Shown: one piece after another, positions 55,046 to 64,000 of the stretch
How positions within the stretch are numbered: the stretch's first letter is position 1
How the letters are laid out: each line of letters opens with the position of its first letter
NCBI RefSeq assembly: GCF_027627455.1
Contig: NZ_CP115483.1
Span: forward strand, 2,852,001-2,916,000
Direction of reading: 5' to 3'
DNA length: 64,000 nt
Source of the DNA: Sphingobacterium sp. SYP-B4668
GTDB lineage: Bacteria > Bacteroidota > Bacteroidia > Sphingobacteriales > Sphingobacteriaceae
The notes under the pieces: model-generated
What the model saw: the letters and a program-made list of their open reading frames with translations, nothing else
What the model was told of the DNA's origin: nothing
Databases searched by the model: none
Program-made: the position numbers and the translations under genes

Positions 55046-55369
55046 AATATCTTCACGTAATATTGATTCTTTTCCGTTAAACGAAAATAACTTCTTTTAT
55101 CATATAGGTAATCGGGATATAACTAAAATTGTTCATACACCTATTTATCCAAGTATATCCACGACCCATACAGTTACCTCAAGCTCCCATTTCCGCTAAA
55201 AATTTTAATAGCGAAATATAGTGAATTAATGCAAAAAGATAGCATATGATATTTAGTTAATAACAGAAAGAGGGGAATTAAAATAATGCGCAGCCTGATT
55301 AAAGATACGGCTTCGATTCACAGCAGTGGTTAACTGGTCCAAAAAATCTTTACTTTCTTTACTCTAAGA
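55046..55369. other. Intergenic region, 324 bp
   Basis: No convincing gene. A 30-codon start-less minus-strand stretch just after the Fic stop (KDFLDQLTTAVNRSRIFNQ, then AAHYFNSPL) reads protein-like and could be a gene fragment, but it is too short to name. The rest is AT-rich spacer. Confidence 0.4.
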
Positions 55370-56464
55370 CTACCAATTTAGCTCATAATGCGTACTTCTA
55401 CCACCTGAATCTTTCTTAGATAGAACATCTTTACTGACCAAATCGGTAATATCACGAAGTGCCGTATCAGTGGATACTTTTGTCACCTTTGCCCACTTTG
55501 ACGAAGTGAGGTTTCCTTCAAAATTATCCATCAATTTATTCAACATGATGCGCTGTCGATCATTACCTATTTTAGAAGCATTATGCATCCAAAAGTGATG
55601 CTTTCGCACCACTTTGTCGATTATTGCATTGGAAGCAATAATAGCTTGCTTGAGGCAGTTCAAAAACCAAACGATCCAAGTTGTAATATCAGAGTCGCCT
55701 TTTTGAGTTTTCTCCAATACAGCGTAATAACCCTTTCTTTCCTGCTTAATCTGTGCAGACATGCTGTAAAAGCGTTGATTTACACCATCAGCTTTTGATA
55801 GTTGCATATCTGTCAATGCTCGAGCGATGCGTCCATTACCATCATCGAACGGGTGTATCGTGACAAACCATAAGTGTACAATACAAGCTTTTAATACTGG
55901 ATCTACAGTCGAGTCCATATTGAACCAACCTATTAGCTTATTCATTTCTTGTGAAAGCCGTTCAGCCTTTGGCGCTTCAAAATGCACCATTTCTCTTCCC
56001 ATTCCTCCTGATACAACCTGCATATCGCCTGCTCTCCATTGTGCAACATCAATTTTATGCAGTCCACTTCTTCCTGTCGGAAATAACGCACCATGCCAGT
56101 CGTATAGTCTTTGGATACTTAGCTTTTTATCCGTGTTTTGGGTCGCATCTAGCATCATTTCTACCACACCGTCAACATGGCGATCAGCGTTCACCAAACC
56201 AGAGTTATCCAACCCAAGTCGCGTAGCGATTGACGAACGTACTTGCTCAGGGTTCAGTATTTCCCCCTCAATTTCAGAGGATTGAACAACGTCTTGAATA
56301 AGTGTTTCCAAGTTTGCTTCATCCTTTAGCTCAAAACCCAACAACTCTACTTTTCCAATAAGTTTTCCTTGGAGATTTCGAACATCGCTCAATAAACTGA
56401 GGATCTTCTCATCTTCCCAATGAAAATCTGTCCAATTATATCGTTCATGTATATAAACTGCCAT
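55370..56464 (-). CDS. Class II Fic-family protein with C-terminal winged helix
   Basis: A 364-residue protein. The N-terminal DUF4172-like part carries the inhibitory motif [ST]XXXE[GN] as S62 to G67 (SSEIEG), which marks class II Fic proteins. The catalytic motif HPFDDGNGRIAR is complete (His204 to Arg215), so AMP- or other nucleotide transfer onto a target is possible. The C-terminal 90 residues (RQRIMLNKLMDNFEGNLTSSKWAKVTKVSTDTALRDITDLV) look like a winged helix that could bind DNA. Four inverted operator half-sites lie directly upstream of its start, which fits autoregulation. Target protein unknown. Confidence 0.88.
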   Translation of the reverse strand: MAVYIHERYNWTDFHWEDEKILSLLSDVRNLQGKLIGKVELLGFELKDEANLETLIQDVVQSSEIEGEILNPEQVRSSIATRLGLDNSGLVNADRHVDGVVEMMLDATQNTDKKLSIQRLYDWHGALFPTGRSGLHKIDVAQWRAGDMQVVSGGMGREMVHFEAPKAERLSQEMNKLIGWFNMDSTVDPVLKACIVHLWFVTIHPFDDGNGRIARALTDMQLSKADGVNQRFYSMSAQIKQERKGYYAVLEKTQKGDSDITTWIVWFLNCLKQAIIASNAIIDKVVRKHHFWMHNASKIGNDRQRIMLNKLMDNFEGNLTSSKWAKVTKVSTDTALRDITDLVSKDVLSKKDSGGRSTHYELNW

Positions 56465-56477
56465 GACTTTAAAAATA

Positions 56478-56544
56478 TATGCGGTAAATATAGTGATTAT
56501 TCACCGCATATTTTGCGGCGAATAACGAGCTTATTTACCGCATG
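56478..56544. promoter_or_regulatory. Four inverted operator half-sites before fic
   Basis: Copies of TTATTTACCGCAT-type sequence at 56478-56490 (inverted), 56497-56510, 56513-56525 (inverted) and 56531-56544, arranged as two inverted-repeat pairs. They lie 14-80 bp upstream of the Fic start. Probably the binding sites of the Fic protein's own winged helix or another local regulator. Confidence 0.7.
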
Positions 56545-56834
56545 TTTGCAAATTTGTATTCAATTCACGCATCAAGAATGAATTTCCGCATAGGTTTAAC
56601 ACGGACGCAGGAAGTTGGCAATTAGGAAAAAGCCGAGTAAAACTGCCTGTATACCTGTAGCTGTCTCGAAGAAAAACCACCTGGGAATTCAGATCTAAAC
56701 TGCCCAAACGCACTGCGTAGCGAACGAATGACGGTGTTCGAGAGTTCTGCGCATCATCGATAATCCCCTCCGAAAACTTTATCATTGGATGGTTGTTTTA
56801 ATACGTGAACATAATCCATAAAATTATTTATACT
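56545..56834. other. Intergenic region between fic and the oxidase-like gene
   Basis: No convincing gene. An 84-codon minus-strand frame at 56531-56785 would overlap the operator sites and has no recognisable features. Confidence 0.45.
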
Positions 56835-57341
56835 ATGGCTACAGAAAATCTGAACAATAAGGAAGCAATTACAAAACTTCAGGAAATGGTCAATAAAATA
56901 GACGTCGGGATGTTGTGTACCTACCCTGGAAACAATGAATATCTTCACGCTGTGCCCATGAGCAGGCAGGAGGTAGATGATGATGGCAATATTTGGTATT
57001 TATTTTCAGCGGAAAGTGACACTTTTAAAAATCTACAAGGCAACAGCAAAGTCAGCGTATTGTTCTCGCATGTGGGCGACTATAATTTCCTAAGTATAAA
57101 CGGTATAGCAGAAATATCCAATGATAAGGGGCGCATTGAAAAATACTGGAATAAATTTGTGGAAGCTTGGTTTGAGAAAGGAAAAGAGGACCCTAATATT
57201 CGTATTTTGAAAGTAAAAGTTGAGGATGCTCATTATTGGGACAATAAAACCAGTAAGTTGGTTACTATTTTTAAAGTTGCGGCTAGCGCTATATCCGGCC
57301 AAAAAATGGATATCGGACGAGATGGAGAATTGAATATTTAG
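56835..57341 (+). CDS. Pyridoxamine 5'-phosphate oxidase-fold protein (general stress type)
   Basis: A 168-residue split-barrel flavin-binding-type protein (GVPMS-equivalent VPMSRQEVDDDGNIWYLFSAESDTF, KVSVLFSH, NGIAEISNDKGRIEKYWNKFVEAWF, VEDAHYWD). It resembles general stress protein 26. ATG at 56835 was preferred because the upstream in-frame start adds only 10 non-conserved residues. Substrate unknown; redox or stress-related FMN/heme binding is the family theme. Confidence 0.8.
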   Translation: MATENLNNKEAITKLQEMVNKIDVGMLCTYPGNNEYLHAVPMSRQEVDDDGNIWYLFSAESDTFKNLQGNSKVSVLFSHVGDYNFLSINGIAEISNDKGRIEKYWNKFVEAWFEKGKEDPNIRILKVKVEDAHYWDNKTSKLVTIFKVAASAISGQKMDIGRDGELNI

Positions 57342-57416
57342 ATAGTTATATACACCTACTCGCCCTACCATTCATCATACTCATCTACACCAGCTCCACA
57401 GCCTCCAATTCAGCTG

Positions 57417-57545
57417 CTAGACGGTGAAGCCCCCTTCAATCTTCTTAAGCTGAGGCTGACGGGGCTTTTTCGCGTCGGGAACGAACTCTTCCGCGATAGT
57501 CTTGATGGTATCTAAAATGAATTGCTTGGCAAGCACCGATAGCTA
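57417..57545 (-). pseudogene. Short C-terminal gene fragment
   Basis: About 43 start-less codons, bounded by a stop upstream, contain FILDTIKTIAEEFVPDAK then PRQPQLKKIEGGFTV and a stop. The composition looks protein-like. Not identified. Confidence 0.25.
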
Positions 57546-57589
57546 TTTTGTATCTTTGAAATTGATCGACAACAATTTCAAATCCTAAC

Positions 57590-58168
57590 GTGCAAGACTT
57601 TAATACATTAATACAGGAGCATTTTGGCCAACTTACAGAAAAGGAGTTGGCAATAATCCATTCCTATTTTCAAGAAGAGCAGCTACAAAAAAATGATTTT
57701 TTCACCAAGTCAACTAAAGTCTGCGACAAGCTCAGCATTATTAAATCGGGAATTTTAAGGGTCTATGCTTTGGCAGATGGAAAGGAAATCACACAATGGA
57801 TTTCTACTGAAAACTTCTTGATCACGGAAGTTTTAGGTTTCTTTTTTGATCAGCCGAACCGTTGGAATATACAGGCATTTACCGACACAGCGTTATTGAC
57901 CATTACCAAAGCCAACTATCTCAAGCTTTGCAAAGAATTTCCAAAATGGAACGAGATTGAAAAGCGATTTATCGTAAAGTGCTTTGCTATGATCGAAGAT
58001 CGGGTTTTCTCGCACCTATCAATGACAGCGGAAGAACGATATGACTTGTATTTTGAACAAAACAGGGCGTTGTTTAATCAGGTCCCGTTGCAGTACATTG
58101 CCTCTGTGCTAGGAATGACACCAGAAACATTCAGCCGAATACGGAAGCGTAGAACAGGAAATCCTTGA
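57590..58168 (+). CDS. Crp/Fnr-family transcriptional regulator
   Basis: A 192-residue regulator. The effector-binding barrel covers about 10-120 (EEQLQKNDFFTKSTKVCDKLSIIKSGILRVYAL). The short helix-turn-helix at the end is VPLQYIASVLGMTPETFSRIRKR. It starts with GTG at 57590. The DUF4260 gene follows by 60 bp on the same strand and may be its target. Confidence 0.88.
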   Translation: MQDFNTLIQEHFGQLTEKELAIIHSYFQEEQLQKNDFFTKSTKVCDKLSIIKSGILRVYALADGKEITQWISTENFLITEVLGFFFDQPNRWNIQAFTDTALLTITKANYLKLCKEFPKWNEIEKRFIVKCFAMIEDRVFSHLSMTAEERYDLYFEQNRALFNQVPLQYIASVLGMTPETFSRIRKRRTGNP

Positions 58169-58228
58169 TTTTTGTCAAGAGATATCGGATTAAAGTTTCA
58201 GAACTTTGCTTCATATAAAGCAGCAAAT

Positions 58229-58582
58229 ATGAATAACCTTCTGAAACTGGAAGAATTGGGCCAGTTACTACTTTCTATCTTCTTATTTAACCAACTGGAA
58301 TATTCGTGGTGGATTTTTCCAGCGTGTATTCTATTACCGGATTTGTCCATGATCGGCTATTTGTTCAACAGCAAGATAGGTGCCTGGATCTATAATTTTT
58401 TTCATCATAAATTGACAGCAATTGCTATTTTGGGGCTGGGATTTTGGCTGGACAATTCATTGCTTATTTTAGCAGGTGTGATTTTATTGGGGCATTCGGC
58501 AATGGATAGAATATTTGGTTATGGCCTAAAATTCAGTGATAACTTTAAGAATACTCATCTCGGTGGAATTGGGAAAAAGTAA
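58229..58582 (+). CDS. DUF4260-type membrane protein
   Basis: A 117-residue protein with three to four hydrophobic segments and the DUF4260 pattern: LLLSIFLFNQLEYSWWIFPACILLPDLSMIGYL, GAWIYNFFHH, LLGHSAMDRIFGYGLKFSDNFKNTHLG. ATG at 58229 was chosen over an earlier TTG because the DUF4260 match begins there. Function unknown. Confidence 0.8.
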   Translation: MNNLLKLEELGQLLLSIFLFNQLEYSWWIFPACILLPDLSMIGYLFNSKIGAWIYNFFHHKLTAIAILGLGFWLDNSLLILAGVILLGHSAMDRIFGYGLKFSDNFKNTHLGGIGKK

Positions 58583-58846
58583 GGGGTACACGCTACCGCA
58601 CTATTGTAAATTCAACCTAGGTTCAGGGCGAACTTCTCAATGGCCGATAGGTATGTTCTTATTCAAACATGCAGCTTAGCATAGAATGCCAACTTCCGCT
58701 TCGCGAAGAGCGAGAATGTGACTGGACCGGCTGTAAAGACTAATTCAAAAAATACCCCATTTTAGGTATTTTATTGAAAATAAATGTTTCTGTTATTTGT
58801 AGAGCAATATAAAGGCTAATTACCACGAAGGATAGAAGCTCAAGCT
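58583..58846. other. Intergenic region before the secreted-protein pair
   Basis: 264 bp; no gene or named repeat seen apart from a short inverted segment CTTCGCGAAG near 58702. Confidence 0.4.
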
Positions 58847-60496
58847 ATGAAAATCACATTATTAATCGTGCTGTTCCTTATCAATTGGGCGGGAACAACT
58901 CAGGGACAGAACAAAATTGATTTTAGTGCCAATTTTAAGACAATGTCTTATTACAACAGTATAGGCGGTGATGGATTGCGTTCGGAAAAATTTTTCGGGC
59001 AATACCGCGTATACGATCATGGTGGGTCTTTGAGGATTGGAATAAAACTCACCGTAGCGCCCAATAGTGGGCGAAGCTACACCTACAAAGGTAAGACCTA
59101 TACGGCATCGGAAATACCTGAACTCAATAATATAGATATCAAAACGGTAACGGGCGCACTGAAAGTCCATGATAACCGGCTGAAGGCGGGTGAGAAAGAT
59201 AGAGAATTGGAAATATACATCGGGGGCTATGCCGACCAGTCGGGTAGTCTGGGTGGAAATAACTACGAACTATCGAGCAAAGTGCCTAAATCCTTCCCTA
59301 ACACGACACTTATTGAGTTTGTTCCGGAACGCATATACTTTAACTCTAGTGATCTACATTCGGCCATAGAAAGGTATATCGGAAAAGAAAAAGAACGAGA
59401 AGCAGCAAAAGCGAACCAACAAAAATACGAGAATTTGCTCCGAGAAGCAGACCGCTTGTTTACAGCCAAAAATTACGACCATGCGTTAACTCAATACTAT
59501 TCGGCAAGCTATATAGATGTATCTGATAAAACAAGAGCGGAAAATGGCATCGCCAAAACCAGAAAAATATTGGGCGAAGAAGCGACGGAGGATAAACCAA
59601 AAGAATCAAACGCCCACACCTATAAGAATGGTGAATGTAAATTGGCGGGAACCGTAGCTGAGCACTACAGCTGCCCCCTATGTGCGCAACAGGCGAAAAA
59701 GGAAACCGAGGCAAAGGCAAAGGAGGACAAGCGCCTAGTAGATGCAAAAACAGCACGGGAAGAGGAAGCACGTAAAGCTAAAGCGGCGGAAGAAAAACGA
59801 ATCGCAGATGAAAAGGCTGAAGCAGCACGTAAAGCGAAAGAAACAGAAGCAAAACGTATAGCCGACGAAAAGGCGGAACGGGAGATGAAAGCTAAACTCA
59901 TGGCGCAACTGAAGAAAAATGGAGGGGCGGGTGAAATAGATCTAAAGAACATTAAGGTGAAGCAAGAGGCCACGGAATATGTCTTCCTATATAATGAAAT
60001 TCCGATAAATAGATTTCCGAAAAATAGGATAAAGTATGATATATCGAACTTAGGTCCAACAGATTACTTTTACGGTGTAGATCCGAATGCTGAAGTTCTT
60101 TATAAAGGAGTTTATGATAACCCTGGTAAGAGCGGTAAGATTATCTTATTTGACCCCCTGGGAAAAGAGTTAACGGGCTTTCCCGACTTGTATAATTACA
60201 AAATTGATGAAAATGAAAAAACAATTGTATTCTATCAATACTTGTCTACTCCTGAATTTCTACGATTCACGACGAAAGAAACGAAGAGAGACCTTGATTA
60301 CAGAAAGGTACTGGGATTTTACACCAGTGATGGAGCAGCAAGAACTGCCGTAACCAACTATAGGCCCCCATTCGAGCAGTGGCGAGATTTACAATTTTTT
60401 ATCGTTAAGGTAATGGCTATAGTAACAGACTTCAACCTGAAGATCGTCAGTGAAAAAGAGGGTTACTTACTGACGGAATATCATTACAGCAATTAA
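58847..60496 (+). CDS. Exported protein with TPR-like and Ala/Lys/Glu coiled-coil segment
   Basis: A 549-residue protein with signal peptide (about 1-20, ending TTQGQ). After a beta-rich N-terminal domain (20-175) comes a short helical repeat (YENLLREADRLFTAKNYDHALTQYY). Then a Cys pair CPLC and a highly charged coiled coil follow (about 285-355, repeats of EEKRIADEKAE type). The C-terminal 190 residues form an unrecognised domain. Base composition and coding style match its neighbour. Function unknown; the coiled coil suggests oligomerisation in the periplasm. Confidence 0.6.
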   Translation: MKITLLIVLFLINWAGTTQGQNKIDFSANFKTMSYYNSIGGDGLRSEKFFGQYRVYDHGGSLRIGIKLTVAPNSGRSYTYKGKTYTASEIPELNNIDIKTVTGALKVHDNRLKAGEKDRELEIYIGGYADQSGSLGGNNYELSSKVPKSFPNTTLIEFVPERIYFNSSDLHSAIERYIGKEKEREAAKANQQKYENLLREADRLFTAKNYDHALTQYYSASYIDVSDKTRAENGIAKTRKILGEEATEDKPKESNAHTYKNGECKLAGTVAEHYSCPLCAQQAKKETEAKAKEDKRLVDAKTAREEEARKAKAAEEKRIADEKAEAARKAKETEAKRIADEKAEREMKAKLMAQLKKNGGAGEIDLKNIKVKQEATEYVFLYNEIPINRFPKNRIKYDISNLGPTDYFYGVDPNAEVLYKGVYDNPGKSGKIILFDPLGKELTGFPDLYNYKIDENEKTIVFYQYLSTPEFLRFTTKETKRDLDYRKVLGFYTSDGAARTAVTNYRPPFEQWRDLQFFIVKVMAIVTDFNLKIVSEKEGYLLTEYHYSN

Positions 60497-60509
60497 TGTC
60501 ATAAGTGTC

Positions 60510-61757
60510 ATGAAAAAACAAATCATAACATGCATATTCCTACTATTCACGGCATCCATATCTGCGCAAGAAGATGTGGCAGATTATAAAAGATTTGATG
60601 CGCTAGCAAAGAAAATAAATGACATCCAAAGGACAGCGGACGGTAAAAAAGTAAAGAGCGATCAAGCGGATCTAATATTAAGTATTCCTCCGGATAACTT
60701 CTTTTTCAACTACCATAAACAAAGTGCAACGAATATCAATAAAGTGGAAGACGCATTGTTGGTATATGAAAACCTTGACCTGTCCGATGTCAACGCTATC
60801 GGAATATTGGATGAATCATTCGGAGGCTGCGGAATGGTGGCTATTTCGACAAACAGAAAACAAGGCTACACAGTGGTAGCCAATGGGAAAACAGAAAACG
60901 CTGAGCTAGAAGATATTGCATTCTACTTTTCATCTACAGAAAGAGCAAAGGGCAATGAAATGTTTGACGCACTTGTTGAACTGATATATCTCACTAAAAT
61001 AAAGAAAGGGCTATTGACCTCCGAGCAGGCGGCTCGTCAACGGAACAAATGGAAACAGACTGTTGAAAAAAATACGGCCGCCGCTTACTATGACTATTGG
61101 AATAACGAGCCCGAGAACCTATTCACCGATTTGGCGTATTATAAATTCGAAAAAAATGAGAAATCTTTAACTATCGATAAGATCCAGACTGGAATCTACG
61201 CCGTGGGGATGACTAAGAAACAATTCGAGGATTTTGTTTACGGTCAATTCAAACAAGTGCAATCAGAGGACCAGACATGGAAAGAAGTGGTCGAAAATTA
61301 CAAGATACCCTACTTTGTAAACTCAAAGGGCTTGACGGAAGTCGCCACGATTTACGCTTTTGATATCGGTAAACTGACGACGGGGATCAAAAGTAAAAAA
61401 TTAGAGAAAATAAAACCTATCACAAATCCGGTCAGCAATAAGCTTAAGCAGGTAGCCGATCAAAACGACCTGCTTTCTCTACTGCCTCCGGGGGGAAAGT
61501 TTAGGCTGGGGGCTATCAGGTTCAATCAAAAGGATATAATAACCGAAGTCTCCTTTTTCTATGAAAATGAAGCGAAAAGTGCGGCGGAAATCACAAGCGA
61601 GTCTGTGAAAAAATTTGGGGCAAAATTTGGGGAGCCATCGTATGTTGACGCGGAGAAGACTTACTTTAAATATGGCAGTAAATACACTAAGAGAAGTATC
61701 ACTTTGTTTTCGGGAAGTCTAGTGTTAATTACAGTTAGCATGAAGTCTACAGACTAG
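60510..61757 (+). CDS. Hypothetical exported protein
   Basis: A 415-residue protein with signal peptide (about 1-19, ending SISAQ). No recognised domain. Segments LILSIPPDNFFFNYHKQSATN and ILDESFGGCGMVAISTN are distinctive. It starts 14 bp after the coiled-coil protein, so the two are probably an operon of unknown function. Confidence 0.6.
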   Translation: MKKQIITCIFLLFTASISAQEDVADYKRFDALAKKINDIQRTADGKKVKSDQADLILSIPPDNFFFNYHKQSATNINKVEDALLVYENLDLSDVNAIGILDESFGGCGMVAISTNRKQGYTVVANGKTENAELEDIAFYFSSTERAKGNEMFDALVELIYLTKIKKGLLTSEQAARQRNKWKQTVEKNTAAAYYDYWNNEPENLFTDLAYYKFEKNEKSLTIDKIQTGIYAVGMTKKQFEDFVYGQFKQVQSEDQTWKEVVENYKIPYFVNSKGLTEVATIYAFDIGKLTTGIKSKKLEKIKPITNPVSNKLKQVADQNDLLSLLPPGGKFRLGAIRFNQKDIITEVSFFYENEAKSAAEITSESVKKFGAKFGEPSYVDAEKTYFKYGSKYTKRSITLFSGSLVLITVSMKSTD

Positions 61758-62128
61758 TCAATATATCTCATTAGGTCTACATTTATAACCATCAGTGTAT
61801 CGAAAGATAAAAATACACGTATATGAAGAGCTATTGGACTGAACATCTTTCTACCAATAGCTACCGAGGTATCGTACACAGGAAGCCGGAAACACTATTT
61901 ATGAACTAGACAGTATTAAGGTGATAGCAGACAAACTATCGTCAACTCCCAAGGCTTTCTACGTCAGAATCTTTCAAACAATCCTAACGATAGGAAAAAC
62001 AAGTGGTCCCTTCATTGTTTATTAAGATTCATTGTAAAGAGAGGTAGATCCGCCCATTGGCGGACAACATGTCGACATCTTCTTTGCTCTCTTAAACAAA
62101 TATAGAGGCTGAATGTTATAAAAGGAAT
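61758..62128. other. Intergenic region, 371 bp
   Basis: No intact gene. Two overlapping stretches look weakly coding: one starts ATG at 61823 and stops after MKSYWTEHLSTNSYRGI and 11 more codons; the other, start-less, contains ELDSIKVIADKLSSTPKAF. They could be a frameshifted gene remnant. A 6-bp hairpin TCCGCC-CATT-GGCGGA lies at 62049. Confidence 0.35.
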
Positions 62129-62626
62129 ATGGAACTAAGTAAAGCTTTTCAGCAAGTAACAAGCGAATTCATAGCGCTAATGGATACATTGGACGAAAAT
62201 GAATTGAATAGGAAACCCAACGAGGGAGGTTGGTCTCCTGGACAGGTCGGCGATCATATATACAGGTCTTATGCCTCTGCAGGAACGATGGCCGGACGTA
62301 CTGGACCGACTTACCGTGAACCAGATGAAAAGGTACCGTCCATTAAAGCGATATTCACAGACTTTACTACGCAGATGGAGTCTCCTGTAGCGGTATTGCC
62401 TTCGGAGAAACATCTTGACAAACACCTGTTAATGACAGGTCTCCGTAATCGTACGGCGCAGATGATAGCGATAATCAATACCAGAGACCTCTCGGCCACT
62501 TGCCTTGATTTTGCGATTCCGGAGTATGGTCCCTTTACGGGGATGGAATGGGGTTGGTTCAACACCTACCATACACAGCGCCATCTGCATCAATTAAAGA
62601 ATATCATCTCGTCAATCAAAAGTTAA
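62129..62626 (+). CDS. DinB-family protein
   Basis: A 165-residue four-helix-bundle protein. The metal-binding histidines of DinB/YfiT are visible in GQVGDHIYRSYASAG and at the end in WFNTYHTQRHLHQLKNI. The usual NRKPNEGGWSPGQVGDH lead is present. Such enzymes use thiols in detoxification or transfer reactions. Single gene. Confidence 0.85.
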   Translation: MELSKAFQQVTSEFIALMDTLDENELNRKPNEGGWSPGQVGDHIYRSYASAGTMAGRTGPTYREPDEKVPSIKAIFTDFTTQMESPVAVLPSEKHLDKHLLMTGLRNRTAQMIAIINTRDLSATCLDFAIPEYGPFTGMEWGWFNTYHTQRHLHQLKNIISSIKS

Positions 62627-63042
62627 TGATGCCCGATTTCACCTATTACAGATTACTACAAAACAACAGATAGGGAGAGGTTGAAACCTTCAAGTTAATT
62701 CGTCAAATTTGTAAAGAGATGACAGGCTTTATAATACAAATACGGAGCAACCTACGGTATAAATGGGTTGATAAAGTGATAAGAAAATGGCGATAGCTTG
62801 AAGTTTTTATACTTTTGGGGACATACCATCAAACATAAGTAAGACATTGGAAAATTCTGCTTCAGCCAATGGTTTGAATCGTTATTCGTAGAGAGGGTAT
62901 AACTTAATAGAACGGTCGAACACTGGATGATGGCCATAAGGCTTTGCTATTTGGAGATAACGAGTGCTTTAATCGCAATAATCTCTGCTTATAATTTAGC
63001 CACAAACAGTATTACAAATATTATGTAAAGTAAAATTACGCT
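62627..63042. other. Intergenic region, 416 bp
   Basis: Nothing recognised; a 61-codon minus-strand frame at 62752 has no gene-like features. The last 50 bp are the promoter region of the DUF2071 gene. Confidence 0.4.
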
Positions 63043-63768
63043 ATGTTAATACCTACCATACACGGACTTATTGAACGACGGATACTTGTGAACTATGTTG
63101 CTGATCCACAAATCGTAGAAAAGATCCTCCCCTCTCCTTTTAGGCCGAAATTGTACAACAACAAGGCCATTGTTGGTATCTGCTTAATCCGTCTTAAGAA
63201 TATCAAGCCGAAGGGCATGCCTGATTTTTTGGGGATAAGTTCTGAAAATGGAGCTCATCGGATTGCTGTCGAATGGGAAGATGCCGACGGAGAGACAAGA
63301 GAGGGTGTTTATATACCGAGACGCGACACCAATTTAAGGGCCAATGCATGTGTTGGCGGAAGGATATTTCCGGGAAAGCACCATTACGCAGACTTTAATA
63401 TACGGGAATCGAATGGCTACTACCACTTGGATTTCATAAGTTCGGACAATACAACCATCGAGATTGATGCCCAACTTTCTGAAGCTTTCAGTACAGAATC
63501 CATATTTCAATCTTTGGAAAACGTATCTGCATTCTTTGCGAGTGGCTCAATGGGCTACTCCCCCAATGGCAGCTCATTCGATGGTCTGAAACTAGAAACA
63601 TATAATTGGGAAGTAAAGCCATTGGAAGTAGTCCATGTGAAGTCAAGCTTCTTTGATGATAATAGGGTCTTTCCGGAAGGGAGTATCAAATTTGATAATG
63701 CACTGCTAATGGAAAATATCGAGCATGAATGGAAGTCTTTGAAGTCGATTTCATGTATTAAGCTATAA
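63043..63768 (+). CDS. DUF2071 (acetoacetate decarboxylase-like fold) protein
   Basis: A 241-residue protein. The start IHGLIERRILVNYVADPQIVEKILPSPFRP is characteristic of DUF2071. Strand pairs VGICLIRLKNIKPKGMP and GVYIPRRDTNLRAN follow. The chemistry is unknown; the fold relates to acetoacetate decarboxylase. Single gene. Confidence 0.8.
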   Translation: MLIPTIHGLIERRILVNYVADPQIVEKILPSPFRPKLYNNKAIVGICLIRLKNIKPKGMPDFLGISSENGAHRIAVEWEDADGETREGVYIPRRDTNLRANACVGGRIFPGKHHYADFNIRESNGYYHLDFISSDNTTIEIDAQLSEAFSTESIFQSLENVSAFFASGSMGYSPNGSSFDGLKLETYNWEVKPLEVVHVKSSFFDDNRVFPEGSIKFDNALLMENIEHEWKSLKSISCIKL

Positions 63769-63799
63769 AACATATGGGGATTTAAGAATAGGAAAGCGG

Positions 63800-63973
63800 A
63801 AATACTTAAACTACGCTCGATATGTTACCTACACAGAGATGCTGAATTAAATTCAGCATGACGATATAAATTCAGCATGACGCTATCTTCTTTGCAAATA
63901 CTTAAAACTATGCTCGATGTGATACTACATAGAGATGCTGAATTAAATTCAGCATGACGACATTTTCTTTGCA
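63800..63973. repeat. Tandem repeat, two copies, with palindromic core
   Basis: Two units of about 77-97 bp (63800-63896 and 63897-63973) share AAATACTTAAA, GCTCGAT, AGAGAT, the palindrome GCTGAATTAAATTCAGC (63841-63857 and 63937-63953), ATGACG and TTCTTTGCA. The first unit has an additional partial duplication ATATAAATTCAGCATGACG. The core extends to 10-bp arms (ATGCTGAATT). It looks like a REP/BIME-like intergenic element; more copies may lie beyond the window. Confidence 0.75.
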
Positions 63974-64000
63974 ACCTAAAAATAATACCCGTTAAGGGCT

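Noticed and set aside
54738..55199. 153-codon frame on the plus strand
   Set aside because: It is antisense to the start of the WGR gene, whose domain assignment is clear.
56531..56785. 84-codon frame on the minus strand
   Set aside because: It overlaps the operator sites and has no recognisable protein features.

Overview
The window looks like chromosome from a member of the Bacteroidota, most likely family Sphingobacteriaceae (Sphingobacterium or Pedobacter-like). The evidence is two SusC/RagA-type TonB-dependent transporters, a SusD, a FecR/ECF-sigma pair, a SusE-like glycan-binding lipoprotein, a TlpA-like thioredoxin, PorT-like beta-barrel and DUF4260/YdeI/DUF2071 housekeeping-accessory genes, and intergenic palindromic repeats of a kind common in that family. 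The genus is an inference. No rRNA, tRNA, CRISPR array or complete insertion sequence was found.

Left edge, 1-6.6 kb: a TlpA-like thioredoxin gene overlaps a SusC gene that runs off the window (minus strand). It is preceded by about 2.5 kb without a convincing gene, of which about 1 kb has a striking 11-bp periodicity (three blocks between 4740 and 5758), with a separate 21-bp degenerate repeat near 4.05 kb. A compact structured RNA with an intrinsic terminator (6461-6597, minus) closes this region.

Defence island, 6.8-20.9 kb (visibly AT-rich): an XRE regulator; a membrane/coiled-coil protein; a PD-(D/E)XK nuclease-like protein; a PIN_8-type ribonuclease-like protein; a RADAR pair (rdrA ATPase and rdrB adenosine deaminase, start/stop overlapping); a minus-strand trio of sigma-like protein, small helical protein and ImmA/IrrE-type metallopeptidase; and, divergent from the trio across a 17-bp inverted repeat, a CBASS-like operon (SMODS-associated NUDIX protein, CD-NTase, lone E2-like protein). 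The XRE/TM/nuclease/PIN set in front of RADAR is the best candidate for an undescribed system.

Mixed accessory and housekeeping region, 21-39 kb: DUF4405 protein, flavodoxin-fold oxidoreductase, Crp-like and WYL regulators, RidA, YdeI, an integrase remnant, a beta-barrel protein, then a decayed toxin/immunity zone (Imm51-like gene, toxin-like C-terminal tail with its neighbour). An overlapping three-gene operon follows (O-antigen-ligase-like membrane protein, HExxH lipoprotein, secreted protein), then a truncated helicase N-terminus, an AT-rich HEPN-like two-gene unit, an SseB/TPR protein and an S41 peptidase.

Polysaccharide-utilisation locus, 39.1-50.3 kb (all minus): ECF sigma, FecR anti-sigma, SusC with STN domain, SusD, SusE-like protein, BACON/TIM-barrel lipoprotein and a GH5-like lipoprotein, ended by a strong terminator. 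The layout fits a trans-envelope signalling loop in which substrate uptake by SusC/D releases the sigma factor and induces the glycosidases.

Right part, 50.5-64 kb: a WGR/SWIM protein pair, a class II Fic protein with four inverted operator half-sites, a flavin-type oxidase-fold protein, Crp-like regulator plus DUF4260 protein, two secreted proteins of unknown function, a DinB protein, a DUF2071 protein, and at the very edge a tandem repeat with a palindromic core. A 24-29-bp motif (core ACGCGTGCAC and CTAGC) recurs at five intergenic places across 21-50 kb.
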